Below the pieces are notes generated by a model, which was not told where the DNA came from, ran no database searches, and saw only the letters and a program-made list of their open reading frames with translations. Position numbers and translations under genes: made by a program. This document shows, piece after piece, positions 47,469-55,099 of a stretch of 64,000 bases of DNA. Position 1 is the stretch's first letter, and every line of letters starts with the position of its first letter. Source of the stretch: Blastococcus sp. DSM 46786 (GTDB taxonomy: Bacteria > Actinomycetota > Actinomycetes > Mycobacteriales > Geodermatophilaceae); the NCBI RefSeq assembly GCF_900109665.1, contig NZ_FOAO01000011.1:101684-165683 (forward strand), given 5' to 3'.

Positions 47469-48845
47469 GTGATCGACGTCCCGCCGGTGGTGCTCGACCG
47501 GGGCTCGGGAACGCCGCTGTCGGTGCAGCTGGCCGAGGCGTTGCGCGGGGCGGCCGCCGACGGCACGCTGCGCCCCGGCGACCGGCTGCCCTCGACGCGC
47601 GCGTTCGCCGCGGCGCTGGGGGTGAGCCGCACCGTGACCGTCGCGGCCTACGACCAGCTGCTGGCCGAGGGCTGGCTGGGCGGGCGCCGCGGAGCCGGCA
47701 CCTTCGTCCTCGGCGCGGTGACGGCGGCCCCCGCGGCCGTCCCGGTCCCGGCCGGCCGGCCGCCGGAGGCCCCGGCGCTGGTGGACCTGCGCGCCGGGTC
47801 GCCGTGCCTGGAGGTGCTGGACCGCGCGGCCTGGCGGAGGGCCTGGCGGGCCGCCGGCGACGGCGCACCCGACGCCCACCCGGAGCCGGCCGGGGACCCG
47901 GTCTTCCGGGCGGCGGTCGCGGACCACCTGCTGCGGCACCGCGGGCTGGCTGCCGGCGCGGACGACGTGCTGGCCACGGCCGGCACCTCGGCGGCGGTGG
48001 GCGAGGTGGCGCGCACCCTGCCGCCGGGTAGCCGCGTGGCGGTGGAGGACCCCGGCTACCAACGGGTCGTCGGCGCCCTGCGGGACGCCGGGGTCGAGGT
48101 CGTCCCCGCCGCGGTCGACGACGACGGCCTCGTCGTCGAGGCGCTCCCGTCGGACGTGGCCGCCGTCTACTGCACGCCGGCCCACCAGTACCCGCTCGGC
48201 CGCAGGATGTCCGCCGCCCGCCGGCTGGAGCTGGTCGCCCGGGCCCGCGCGGAAGGGTGGTGGGTGCTGGAGGACGACTACGACGGCGAGTTGCGCTACG
48301 ACGTCGCGCCGCTGCCGCTGCTGGGAGCCCTGGGGCCCGACGTCGTGGTGCACCTGGGCACGACCGGCAAGATCGTCAGCCCCACGCTCGGCGTCGGCTG
48401 GCTGGTGGCGCCCGGGCCGCTGCGGGGCGCGCTGCTGGCCCGGCGCACCGCGACCGGCACGCGGCCGGCGCGGGCCGGGCAGCGGGTGTTCGCGGCGTTC
48501 GCGGCCTCGGGCGACCTCGCCCGGCACCTGCGCCGGCTGCGGCGGGAGCTGGTCGGCCGCGCCGAGGAGGTGCGCGCCGCGGTCGCGGCCGCCGGTTGCC
48601 GGGCGGAGGGCGACGCCGCGGGGGCGCACGTGCTCGTGCCGCTGCCCGGTCCCGGGGCGGAGGAGGAGGTCCGGACGGCGGCCGCCGCGCGAGGTGTCGC
48701 CCTGGACGGCCTGGCCCGGCACACCGTCTCCGAAGGCGTCCGACGCTCCGGCCTGGTCGTCGGCTTCGCCGCGCCCTCGCGCGAGGAGCTGCGCCGGGCC
48801 CTGCCGGTGCTGACCGAAGTCCTGGCGGCGTCGCACGAGAGGTGA
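47469..48845 (+). CDS. MocR/PdxR-type regulator (GntR HTH fused to aminotransferase)
   Basis: 458 residues. N-terminal winged helix (about 15-85): GTPLSVQLAEALRGAAADG, LPSTRAFAAALGVSRTVTVAAY, with GGRRGAGTFVL. Then a type I aminotransferase-like domain with the PLP Lys in LGTTGKIVSPTLGVGWLV. Family members sense PLP and control vitamin B6 or GABA genes. The divergent PNPOx-family gene is the likely target. Confidence 0.92.
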   Translation: MIDVPPVVLDRGSGTPLSVQLAEALRGAAADGTLRPGDRLPSTRAFAAALGVSRTVTVAAYDQLLAEGWLGGRRGAGTFVLGAVTAAPAAVPVPAGRPPEAPALVDLRAGSPCLEVLDRAAWRRAWRAAGDGAPDAHPEPAGDPVFRAAVADHLLRHRGLAAGADDVLATAGTSAAVGEVARTLPPGSRVAVEDPGYQRVVGALRDAGVEVVPAAVDDDGLVVEALPSDVAAVYCTPAHQYPLGRRMSAARRLELVARARAEGWWVLEDDYDGELRYDVAPLPLLGALGPDVVVHLGTTGKIVSPTLGVGWLVAPGPLRGALLARRTATGTRPARAGQRVFAAFAASGDLARHLRRLRRELVGRAEEVRAAVAAAGCRAEGDAAGAHVLVPLPGPGAEEEVRTAAAARGVALDGLARHTVSEGVRRSGLVVGFAAPSREELRRALPVLTEVLAASHER

Positions 48846-48932
48846 CCGCGATCTGTCGTGCCGAGTGAGGGCCCGGAGGGCCTTCGCGCAGTCGCGACGC
48901 AGCGGCTCAGCTCACCGGGGGACGGCCGTCGG

Positions 48933-48985
48933 TCGCGGTGCCGTCCGGAGGACGGCAGTGTCCTCGCGGTGCCGTCCGGAGGACG
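48933..48985. repeat. Two identical 22-bp direct repeats containing hairpins
   Basis: The copies at 48933-48954 and 48964-48985 are identical over 22 nt. Each contains CCGTCC-GGA-GGACG(G/A), a short stem-loop. They lie between the convergent MocR and korB genes, directly after the korB stop, and may act as a two-sided terminator. Further palindromic sequence (GGGCCCGGAGGGCC) lies at about 48869-48882. Confidence 0.65.
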
Positions 48986-48991
48986 ACCGAG

Positions 48992-50083
48992 TCATCGCAC
49001 TTCCCAGGTGTCGCCGCCGGCGAGCAGCGTGTCGAGGTCGCCGGGGCCCTGCAGCCGGGCCTCGTGCAGCTGCTCGGCCATCATCGCCTCGTAGGTGGGC
49101 TTCTCGACCTTCCGGAACACGCCCATGGGGGTGTACCGGAGGTCCTGCGTGGAGAGCCGGGACAGCGCGAACGCGTACGACGGGTCCTCGCGGGTGGCGT
49201 CGTGGACGACGATCTCGCTCGCGTCGACCTGGTTGGTCTCGGCCACCCGGAGGCCGCCGAAGTCGTCGCGGACCACGCACGAGGCGCCGTCCGGCCCGAA
49301 CACCAGCGGCTCGCCGTGCTGGAGCGGGATCGTCCACATCGGGCCGGTCGCCGGGTCCTTGAGCAGCTCGAAGGCGCCGTCGTTGAAGATGTTGCAGTTC
49401 TGGTAGATCTCCACCAGCGACGTGCCCTTGTGCTCCGCGGCCTGGCGCAGCACCTCGGTGAGGCCCTTCCGGTCGGAGTCCATCGCCCGGCCGACGAAGG
49501 TGGCGTCCGCGCCGATCGCGAGGGACACCGGGTTGAACGGGTGGTCCAGCGAGCCCATCGGCGTGGACTTGGTGACCTTGCCGACCTCGGAGGTGGGCGA
49601 GTACTGGCCCTTGGTGAGGCCGTAGATCCGGTTGTTGAACAGCAGGATCGTCATGTCCACGTTGCGGCGCAGCGCGTGGATCAGGTGGTTGCCGCCGATG
49701 GAGAGCGCGTCGCCGTCGCCGGTGACGACCCACACCGACAGGTCGGGGCGCGAGGCGGCCAGGCCGGTCGCGATCGCCGGGGCACGCCCGTGGATCGAGT
49801 GCATCCCGTAGGTGTTCATGTAGTACGGGAAGCGCGACGAGCACCCGATGCCCGAGACGATGACCATGTCCTCGCGCGCGATGCCCAGGCTCGGCAGGAA
49901 GCTCTGGACGGCGTTGAGGATGACGTAGTCACCGCACCCGGGGCACCAGCGCACCTCCTGGTCGGTCTTGAAGTCCTTGCCCTTGAGCTCGGTCTGCTTG
50001 GGACCGTGCTGCTCCAGCGAGCGGGCGATGGCGGCGTCGATCGGGGTCGGCGCGTCGGGCATGCCGAGTTCGACGGTGGTCAC
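48992..50083 (-). CDS. korB: 2-oxoacid:ferredoxin oxidoreductase subunit beta (2-oxoglutarate type)
   Basis: ThDP and [4Fe-4S] subunit of the oxygen-tolerant 2-oxoglutarate:ferredoxin oxidoreductase. 363 residues. RWCPGCGDYVIL with two cluster Cys, VSGIGCSSRFPYYMNTYG, the ThDP motif VVTGDGDALSIGGNH, FNNRIYGLTKGQ and a further Cys in YQNCNIFND. GTG overlaps the korA stop. It would supply reduced ferredoxin, linking the TCA cycle with respiration. Confidence 0.93.
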   Translation of the reverse strand: MTTVELGMPDAPTPIDAAIARSLEQHGPKQTELKGKDFKTDQEVRWCPGCGDYVILNAVQSFLPSLGIAREDMVIVSGIGCSSRFPYYMNTYGMHSIHGRAPAIATGLAASRPDLSVWVVTGDGDALSIGGNHLIHALRRNVDMTILLFNNRIYGLTKGQYSPTSEVGKVTKSTPMGSLDHPFNPVSLAIGADATFVGRAMDSDRKGLTEVLRQAAEHKGTSLVEIYQNCNIFNDGAFELLKDPATGPMWTIPLQHGEPLVFGPDGASCVVRDDFGGLRVAETNQVDASEIVVHDATREDPSYAFALSRLSTQDLRYTPMGVFRKVEKPTYEAMMAEQLHEARLQGPGDLDTLLAGGDTWEVR

Positions 50084-52041
50084 TGGACTGCTCCGTTCAC
50101 GGCTGCGGGGTTCACGGTGTCGATGGCGTCCTGGATCACGGCGGCCAGCTCGGCCGCGCGGAAGGGCAGGCCGCGCACCTGGGTGTGGCTCTGCACGTCG
50201 ACCAGGTACTTGGCGCGCAGCAGCAGGGCCAGCTGGCCGAGGTTCATCTCCGGGCAGATCACCCGGTCGTACCGGGCCAGGACCTCGCCGAGGTCGGCGG
50301 GGAACGGGTTGATGTGCCGCAGGTGGATCTGGGCGACCTTCCGGCCGGACCCGCGGATCCGCCGGCAGGCGGCACCGATCGGGCCGTAGGTCGAGCCCCA
50401 CCCGATGACGGCGACGCGGGCGTCGCCGTCCGGGTCGTCGACGTCGGTCGGCGGGATCGACGCGGCGATGCCGTCGATCTTCGCCTGGCGGGTGCGGGTC
50501 ATGAAGTCGTGGTTGGCCGGGTCGTAGGAGATGTTGCCCGTCCGGTCGGCCTTCTCCAGCCCGCCGATGCGGTGCTGCATCCCCGCGGTGCCCGGGATCG
50601 CCCAGGCGCGGGCCAGGGTCTCGGGGTCGCGCAGGTAGGGGAGGAACTCGCCGTCCTCGCCGTTGGGCTCGGTGGCGAACCCGACCGCCGGGGCCAGGTC
50701 GGGCAGCGAGGCCGCGTCCGGGATCGCCCACGGCTCGGCCCCGTTGGCCAGGTAGCCGTCCGACAGCAGCATCACCGGCGTCCGGTAGGCGAGCGCGATC
50801 CGCGCCGCCTCGACGGCGGCGTCGAAGCAGTCGCCGGGGGAGCGCGGTGCGATGACCGGGACGGGGGCCTCGCCGTTGCGGCCGAACATCGCCTGCAGCA
50901 GGTCACTCTGCTCGGTCTTCGTGGGCAGCCCGGTCGAGGGGCCGCCGCGCTGCACGTCGACGATCACCAGCGGCAGCTCCGTCATCACGGCCAGGCCGAT
51001 GGTCTCGGCCTTGAGGGCGACACCGGGGCCCGACGTCGTCGTCACCCCGAGGGCACCGCCGAAGGAGGCGCCGAGCGCCGCGCCGATGCCGGCGATCTCG
51101 TCCTCCGCCTGGAAGGTGCGCACGCCGAACGCCTTGTGCCGCGACAGCTCGTGCAGGATGTCCGACGCCGGGGTGATCGGGTAGGCCCCCAGGAACAGCG
51201 GCAACCCGGAGCGCTGGCCGGCGGCGACGAGCCCGAGGGCCAGGGCCTGGTTGCCGGAGATGTTCCGGTAGCGGCCCGGCTTCATCGGGGCCGGCTTGAT
51301 CTCGTAGGAGACGGCGAAGGCCTCGGTGGTCTCGCCGTAGTTGTAGCCGGCGCGGAAGGCGGCGATGTTGGCCGCGGCGATCTCGGGCTTGCGGCGGAAC
51401 TGGCGCTCCAGGAAGCGGACGGTGCCCTCGGTCGGCCGGTGGTACATCCAGCTCAGCAGGCCGAGCGTGAACATGTTCTTGCTGCGCTCGGCCTCCTTCT
51501 TGCCGAGGCCGGAATCCTTGAGCGCATCGGTCGTCATCGAGGTCAGCGGGACGCTGACGGTCTGCCAGCCCTCGAGCGAGCCGTCCTCGAGCGGGCTGGT
51601 CGCGTAACCGACCTTGGCCAGGTTGCGCGGGGTGAACTCGTCGGAGTCGACGATGAGCAGGCCGCCGCCGGGCAGCTCGGCGAGGTTGGCCTTGAGCGCG
51701 GCCGGGTTCATGGCCACGAGCACGTCCGGGGCGTCGCCCGGCGTCATGACGTCGTGGTCGGCGAACTGCAGCTGGAAGGAGCTGACCCCCGGCAGGGTCC
51801 CCGTCGGCGCCCGGATCTCGGCCGGGAAGTTCGGCAGCGTCTTGAGGTCGTTGCCGAAGGACGCCGTCTCGCTGGTGAACCGGTTGCCGGTCAGCTGCAT
51901 GCCGTCGCCGGAGTCACCGGCCAGCCGGATGACGACGCGGTCGAGCTCCACGACGCTCTTCACGAGGCCGCCGGGGGCCGAGCCGGGCACCGGGGCGCCG
52001 TTCGATCCCGACGGCGCGACGGTCGGGTTGGTGCCAGTCAT
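50080..52041 (-). CDS. korA: 2-oxoacid:ferredoxin oxidoreductase subunit alpha (gamma-alpha fusion)
   Basis: 653 residues: an N-terminal gamma domain (about 30-220, [17 protein letters not shown] and [10 protein letters not shown]), then the alpha pyrimidine-binding domain ([32 protein letters not shown]) and a C-terminal domain III. This fusion is standard for actinobacterial KorA. ATG at 52041 is preceded by GGAGG. Neighbouring nuo and kor is also seen in Streptomyces. Confidence 0.94.
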   Translation of the reverse strand: MTGTNPTVAPSGSNGAPVPGSAPGGLVKSVVELDRVVIRLAGDSGDGMQLTGNRFTSETASFGNDLKTLPNFPAEIRAPTGTLPGVSSFQLQFADHDVMTPGDAPDVLVAMNPAALKANLAELPGGGLLIVDSDEFTPRNLAKVGYATSPLEDGSLEGWQTVSVPLTSMTTDALKDSGLGKKEAERSKNMFTLGLLSWMYHRPTEGTVRFLERQFRRKPEIAAANIAAFRAGYNYGETTEAFAVSYEIKPAPMKPGRYRNISGNQALALGLVAAGQRSGLPLFLGAYPITPASDILHELSRHKAFGVRTFQAEDEIAGIGAALGASFGGALGVTTTSGPGVALKAETIGLAVMTELPLVIVDVQRGGPSTGLPTKTEQSDLLQAMFGRNGEAPVPVIAPRSPGDCFDAAVEAARIALAYRTPVMLLSDGYLANGAEPWAIPDAASLPDLAPAVGFATEPNGEDGEFLPYLRDPETLARAWAIPGTAGMQHRIGGLEKADRTGNISYDPANHDFMTRTRQAKIDGIAASIPPTDVDDPDGDARVAVIGWGSTYGPIGAACRRIRGSGRKVAQIHLRHINPFPADLGEVLARYDRVICPEMNLGQLALLLRAKYLVDVQSHTQVRGLPFRAAELAAVIQDAIDTVNPAAVNGAVQ

Positions 52042-52064
52042 CAGCGGTCTACCTCCACCGGGCG

Positions 52065-52070
52065 AGGTTA
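52065..52070 (-). promoter_or_regulatory. -10 element of korAB
   Basis: TAACCT on the minus strand, about 24 nt before the korA ATG, leaving a short leader that carries the GGAGG Shine-Dalgarno. A GGTTG-TG-CAACC inverted repeat at 52091-52102 sits upstream and may be an operator. The remainder of the 214-nt korA/htpX gap shows nothing else I can name. Confidence 0.4.
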
Positions 52071-52255
52071 CGTGCGTGTGTACGCGCCCGGGTTGTGCAA
52101 CCGGACACGCCGCAGCGGCGAGGATCCCACCGCGTCCAGTGGGGCAACGGCGGTGGCGGCACGGTCATTCCACGGGGGCACCCGGTCGGGGGAGCGGTCG
52201 CCGGCCGGCCGGGAACGGGGGGTGCGACGACGGCGTTGGACGGGTCGTGCAACGC

Positions 52256-53125
52256 ATGACCAACGGACTGAAGACCGCCCTCCTGCTGGGTCTGATGGGC
52301 GGGCTGATCCTCATGGCCGGCGCGCTGATCGGCGGGCGCGGAGGGCTGTTCATCGCGCTGCTCATCGCCCTGGCGGTCAACGGCTACGCCTACTTCAACT
52401 CCGACAAGCTGGCGCTGCGCGCCATGCGGGCCTTCCCGGTCACCGAGACCCAGGCGCCGCAGCTCTACGCGATCGTGCGCCAGCTCGCGACCGAGGCGCG
52501 CCAGCCCATGCCCCGGCTCTACGTCAGCCCGACGAACCAGCCCAACGCGTTCGCGACCGGCCGCAACCCGCGCAACGCGGCCGTCTGCGTCACCCAGGGC
52601 ATCCTCGAGCTGCTCGACCGGCGGCAGCTGCGCGGCGTGCTCGCCCACGAGCTCTCGCACGTCTACAACCGGGACATCCTCATCAGCTCGGTCGCCGGCG
52701 CGATGGCCACGGTGATCACCTACCTGGCGCACATGGCGATGTTCGCCTCGCTGTTCGGCGGTCGCTCCGACGAGGACCGGGGCGGCGGCAACGCCCTCGG
52801 CGGCCTGCTGCTCATGCTGCTCGGCCCGCTCGCCGCCGGGCTGGTGCAGATGGCGGTCAGCCGCAGCCGCGAGTACCAGGCCGACGCCTCCGGCGCCCAG
52901 CTGTCGCAGGACCCGCTGGCGCTGGCCGACGCCCTGCGGGTGATCGAGCGGGGGACGGCGGCCCGCCCGCTGCCCCAGGAGGAGCGGCTGGTCACCCAGA
53001 GCCATCTCATGATCGCCAACCCGTTCCGCGGGCAGGGCCTGGCCTCGCTGTTCGCCAGCCACCCGCCCATGCCGCAGCGGATCGCCCGCCTGGAGCAGAT
53101 GGCCCGCGAGCTCGGCCAGCGCTGA
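52256..53125 (+). CDS. htpX: Membrane zinc metalloprotease HtpX
   Basis: M48-family protease involved in membrane-protein quality control. 289 residues: two N-terminal helices ([20 protein letters not shown] and [17 protein letters not shown]), [20 protein letters not shown], and the zinc motif [12 protein letters not shown] with the third ligand in [14 protein letters not shown]-terminal [13 protein letters not shown] is typical. ATG 52256 chosen; GTG 52247 would add three residues. Same order as Rv0563. Confidence 0.94.
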   Translation: MTNGLKTALLLGLMGGLILMAGALIGGRGGLFIALLIALAVNGYAYFNSDKLALRAMRAFPVTETQAPQLYAIVRQLATEARQPMPRLYVSPTNQPNAFATGRNPRNAAVCVTQGILELLDRRQLRGVLAHELSHVYNRDILISSVAGAMATVITYLAHMAMFASLFGGRSDEDRGGGNALGGLLLMLLGPLAAGLVQMAVSRSREYQADASGAQLSQDPLALADALRVIERGTAARPLPQEERLVTQSHLMIANPFRGQGLASLFASHPPMPQRIARLEQMARELGQR

Positions 53126-53149
53126 CGGCGGACCCCCGTCCGGGGGCCG

Positions 53150-53223
53150 TGACACCCGGGCGTGTGCGCTGGCGAGGAGTTCGGCGGCAGAGAACTCCGC
53201 GCCAGCGCACACGCCCGGTGTCA
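53150..53223. terminator. Very long hairpin between htpX and yajQ
   Basis: Arms 53150-53182 and 53192-53223 form a ~32-bp stem with one bulged C and one mismatch, closed by a 9-nt loop. It contains CGTGTGCGCTGGCG on one arm and its exact inverse on the other. It lies between convergent genes and would work in both directions. A smaller CCCCC/GGGGG hairpin precedes it. Far longer than a normal terminator; an inserted palindromic repeat is possible. Confidence 0.8.
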
Positions 53224-53240
53224 GCCACCGGCGGCGGGGT

Positions 53241-53732
53241 TCACCTGTAGTTGTCGAACTGCAGGGCGACGTCGAGGTCGGCGCCGCGCAGCAGCTGCTG
53301 CACCGCCTGCAGGTCGTCCCGCTTCTTGCCGCTCACGCGCAGCTGGTCGCCCTGGATCTGGGCCTGGACGCCCTTGGGGCCCTCGTCGCGGATCAGCTTC
53401 GCGATCTTCTTGGCGGTGTCGGACTCGATGCCCTGCTTGATCTTCGCCCCGATCTTGTAGCTCTTCCCCGAGGACTGGGGGTCGCCGGCGTCGAGCACCT
53501 TGAGCGAGATGTTCCGCTTGATCAGCTTCTCCTTGAACACCTCGAGGGCCGCCGAGACACGCTCCTCGGTGTCCGCCTGCAGCGTGACGCCGTCCTCGCC
53601 GGCCCACGCGATGGTCGCGTTGGTGCCGCGGAAGTCGAACCGCTGGGAGAGCTCCTTGCCCGCCTGGTTCAGGGCGTTGTCGACCTCCTGCCGGTCGACC
53701 TTGCTCACGACGTCGAAGGATGCGTCGGCCAT
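53241..53732 (-). CDS. yajQ: YajQ-family nucleotide-binding protein
   Basis: 163 residues, two ferredoxin-like domains. Starts [40 protein letters not shown] and the C-terminal [23 protein letters not shown] (shown in part: [16 protein letters not shown]) are diagnostic. Xanthomonas and Pseudomonas members bind c-di-GMP; whether this one does is unknown, though an EAL protein is encoded 1.4 kb away. GGAGAGG Shine-Dalgarno. Confidence 0.93.
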   Translation of the reverse strand: MADASFDVVSKVDRQEVDNALNQAGKELSQRFDFRGTNATIAWAGEDGVTLQADTEERVSAALEVFKEKLIKRNISLKVLDAGDPQSSGKSYKIGAKIKQGIESDTAKKIAKLIRDEGPKGVQAQIQGDQLRVSGKKRDDLQAVQQLLRGADLDVALQFDNYR

Positions 53733-53812
53733 GTCGTTCCTCTCCGTACGGGGCCGGCCCGGCGCACCGGTCGCGTCGCCGGGGACCCGTCACCCCTGGG
53801 TCAGTCGTCTTG

Positions 53813-53818
53813 TACTCT
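53813..53818 (+). promoter_or_regulatory. -10 element of tRNA-Tyr
   Basis: TACTCT, 16 nt before the tRNA 5' end. No convincing -35. Confidence 0.35.
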
Positions 53819-53834
53819 CTCCCGGTACCCACAC

Positions 53835-53916
53835 GGCGGGTTGCCCGAGTGGCCAATGGGAGCGGACTGTAAATCCGTCGGCTTAGCCTACGAAGGTTCG
53901 AATCCTTCACCCGCCA
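53835..53916 (+). tRNA. tRNA-Tyr (anticodon GTA)
   Basis: 82 nt including discriminator A. Acceptor stem GGCGGGT/ACCCGCC, anticodon loop CTGTAAA, long variable arm and T-arm GGTTCGAATCC. The long variable arm is the class II form expected for bacterial tRNA-Tyr. CCA is not encoded. Confidence 0.95.
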
Positions 53917-53920
53917 CGCC

Positions 53921-53967
53921 CGGTACGACGGCCCCCGACCACCAGGTCGGGGGCCGTCCGCGTACCG
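53921..53967 (+). terminator. Terminator after tRNA-Tyr
   Basis: Perfect 14-bp stem GACGGCCCCCGACC/GGTCGGGGGCCGTC with loop ACCA, extended by an outer CGGTAC/GTACCG pair. It lies between tRNA-Tyr and the convergent TadE-like gene, so probably serves both. Confidence 0.8.
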
Positions 53968-53971
53968 GGGG

Positions 53972-54421
53972 TCAGGGCGCCGTCGGTGCGCGTGCGCTGG
54001 CGACGGCGGTGCGCTCGAGCTGCTGCCCGCCGAGGAAGAGCCAGCCGAACGCGATGTCCACGTGGCGGGTGCAGCGCACCGTCACCTCGGCACCGTCGGT
54101 CTCGGCCGCCCAGCTGTCCAGCGCGGTACCGCCGTCGGCCAACTGGTCGCCGACCGCGGCCTGCGCGGCGGCGCGGCTCAGCGGCAGCTCGGTGCCCACC
54201 CCCTGGGCGTAGACAGCCGCCTCGTCGGCCTGGTTGGCCGCGGCCAGGGCGGCGCCGTCGCAGATCGATTGCACCTCCTGCTGCTCGAGGAAGGCGTCGG
54301 ACGCGGCGATCGCCCCGAAGGCCATGAGTGCCGCGACCAGCCAGCACACCAGGACGAAGGGGAGCGTCGAGCCGCGTTCGCGATCGTCCTGGTCGGGGCG
54401 CACGCGCGGCAGCGTAAGCAT
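53972..54421 (-). CDS. TadE/TadG-like membrane protein
   Basis: 149 residues. Charged N-terminus ending ERGST, then one helix (LPFVLVCWLVAALMAFGAI), the pseudopilin-like arrangement with Glu before the helix. Next comes QEVQSICDGAALAAANQADEAA (shown in part: ICDGAALAAANQADEAA), typical of the small Flp pilus/TadE-G proteins called Rv3656-Rv3658-like in actinobacteria. No tad machinery genes are in view, so this is an isolated copy. ATG 54421 or an internal GTG (VRPDQDDRERG) may start it. Confidence 0.7.
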   Translation of the reverse strand: MLTLPRVRPDQDDRERGSTLPFVLVCWLVAALMAFGAIAASDAFLEQQEVQSICDGAALAAANQADEAAVYAQGVGTELPLSRAAAQAAVGDQLADGGTALDSWAAETDGAEVTVRCTRHVDIAFGWLFLGGQQLERTAVASARAPTAP

Positions 54422-54821
54422 CCGGCCACCGTCGTCCCCACCCTGTGGACACGATCTGTGGACACTGTGGACGACGGTTCACCCGTCCTCGTGTCCTCCA
54501 AGGCGGGCCTGTGGACGACGAGGTGCCGAGGTGCCGCGCGACCGCCGCGCATCCGTCCGCCCGGCCCGTGCCGGCCTCCGCGGACGCGGTCGCAGCCCCC
54601 TCGGGATCCCGATCCAGCGGTGAATTGGATCACTCCACGTGTGAACAACGTGGCGGATGGTCACGACATGACGTCTCTCGCGGCGTGTCGTGATCGACAT
54701 GCTTGTGGCGACTCGTGACGGGAAGGAGTGTCTCCCGCGCGGTCCGTATTCGACGACGCTCTGCCCCCGCGCGTGGATGGCTGCCGCACCAGCCAATGAG
54801 TCGTGCCACGAGGGAGGCGCC
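54422..54821. other. 400-nt intergenic region: TGTGGAC cluster and inverted repeats
   Basis: No gene seen. It holds four TGTGGAC motifs (54444-54518), CCACGT/ACGTGG at about 54638-54656, and an 8-bp inverted repeat TCACGACA/TGTCGTGA at 54661-54668 and 54686-54693. The repeats upstream of the small peptide gene may be regulatory. Confidence 0.5.
54444..54518 (+). other. Cluster of four DnaA-box-like TGTGGAC motifs
   Basis: TGTGGACAC at 54444 and 54457, TGTGGACGA at 54466 and 54510, all in the same orientation. The reverse complement of the actinobacterial DnaA box (TTGTCCACA) is TGTGGACAA; the first two match 8/9. Not near dnaA/dnaN, so not the chromosome origin. Confidence 0.45.
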
Positions 54822-54923
54822 ATGAACAGCAGCATGCAGCGTGAGGACAGCTCGGCCCGCGGAGTCCGTTGGGGTCGGGGTGTGCGTTGGGGTCGTGGCG
54901 TCCGCTGGGGTCGCCAGGCCTGA
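54822..54923 (+). CDS. 33-residue Arg/Trp repeat peptide (RGVRWG)x3
   Basis: Starts MNSSMQREDSSA, then three tandem RGVRWG repeats, ending RQA. Strongly basic (eight Arg after residue 12-type spacing, two acidic residues) with three Trp. The three 18-bp units (54861-54914) differ at four codon positions, always at a synonymous third base, which argues for selection on the peptide. A GGAGG Shine-Dalgarno lies 6 nt before the ATG. A 17-bp terminator begins 16 nt after the stop, so it is its own transcription unit. Not recognised; no RiPP maturase nearby. The next gene encodes an EAL protein. Confidence 0.75.
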   Translation: MNSSMQREDSSARGVRWGRGVRWGRGVRWGRQA

Positions 54924-54939
54924 TCGGCCACCTGGTCCC

Positions 54940-54976
54940 GACGGGGCAGTCGTTCCTCCGGAACGGCTGCCTCGTC
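54940..54976 (+). terminator. Strong terminator after the RGVRWG peptide gene
   Basis: 17-bp stem (54940-54956 with 54960-54976, two G-U pairs) and a 3-nt UCC loop. Ends the small transcript before the EAL gene. Confidence 0.8.
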
Positions 54977-55064
54977 TCATGTTCGGGGAGGCTCGTGCCG
55001 ATGACCTCCGCGGACGGGTTTCTCTCCCGCGTGCGGAGAGGGTGGCGGTGATCGACACCGCTGC

Positions 55065-55070
55065 TAGCCT
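55065..55070 (+). promoter_or_regulatory. -10 element of the EAL gene
   Basis: TAGCCT about 30 nt before the GTG at 55100; the leader carries GGGAGAG as Shine-Dalgarno. No c-di-GMP riboswitch motif was seen in the 177-nt gap. Confidence 0.4.
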
Positions 55071-55099
55071 TCGCCCGCCCAACGACCCGGGAGAGTGCC

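Noticed and set aside
54444..54518. Chromosomal origin of replication
   Set aside because: Only four DnaA-like motifs, no AT-rich unwinding stretch, and no dnaA, dnaN or rpmH nearby.
54690..54821. N-terminal extension of the RGVRWG peptide from GTG 54690
   Set aside because: No Shine-Dalgarno at 54690, whereas ATG 54822 has GGAGG at good spacing; the extra residues look like random translation.
54822..54923. RiPP or bacteriocin precursor
   Set aside because: No maturation enzyme, transporter or leader-core signature nearby; left as an unknown peptide.
54924..55099. c-di-GMP riboswitch upstream of the EAL gene
   Set aside because: No GEMM-type core found; the hairpin present is a terminator for the peptide gene.
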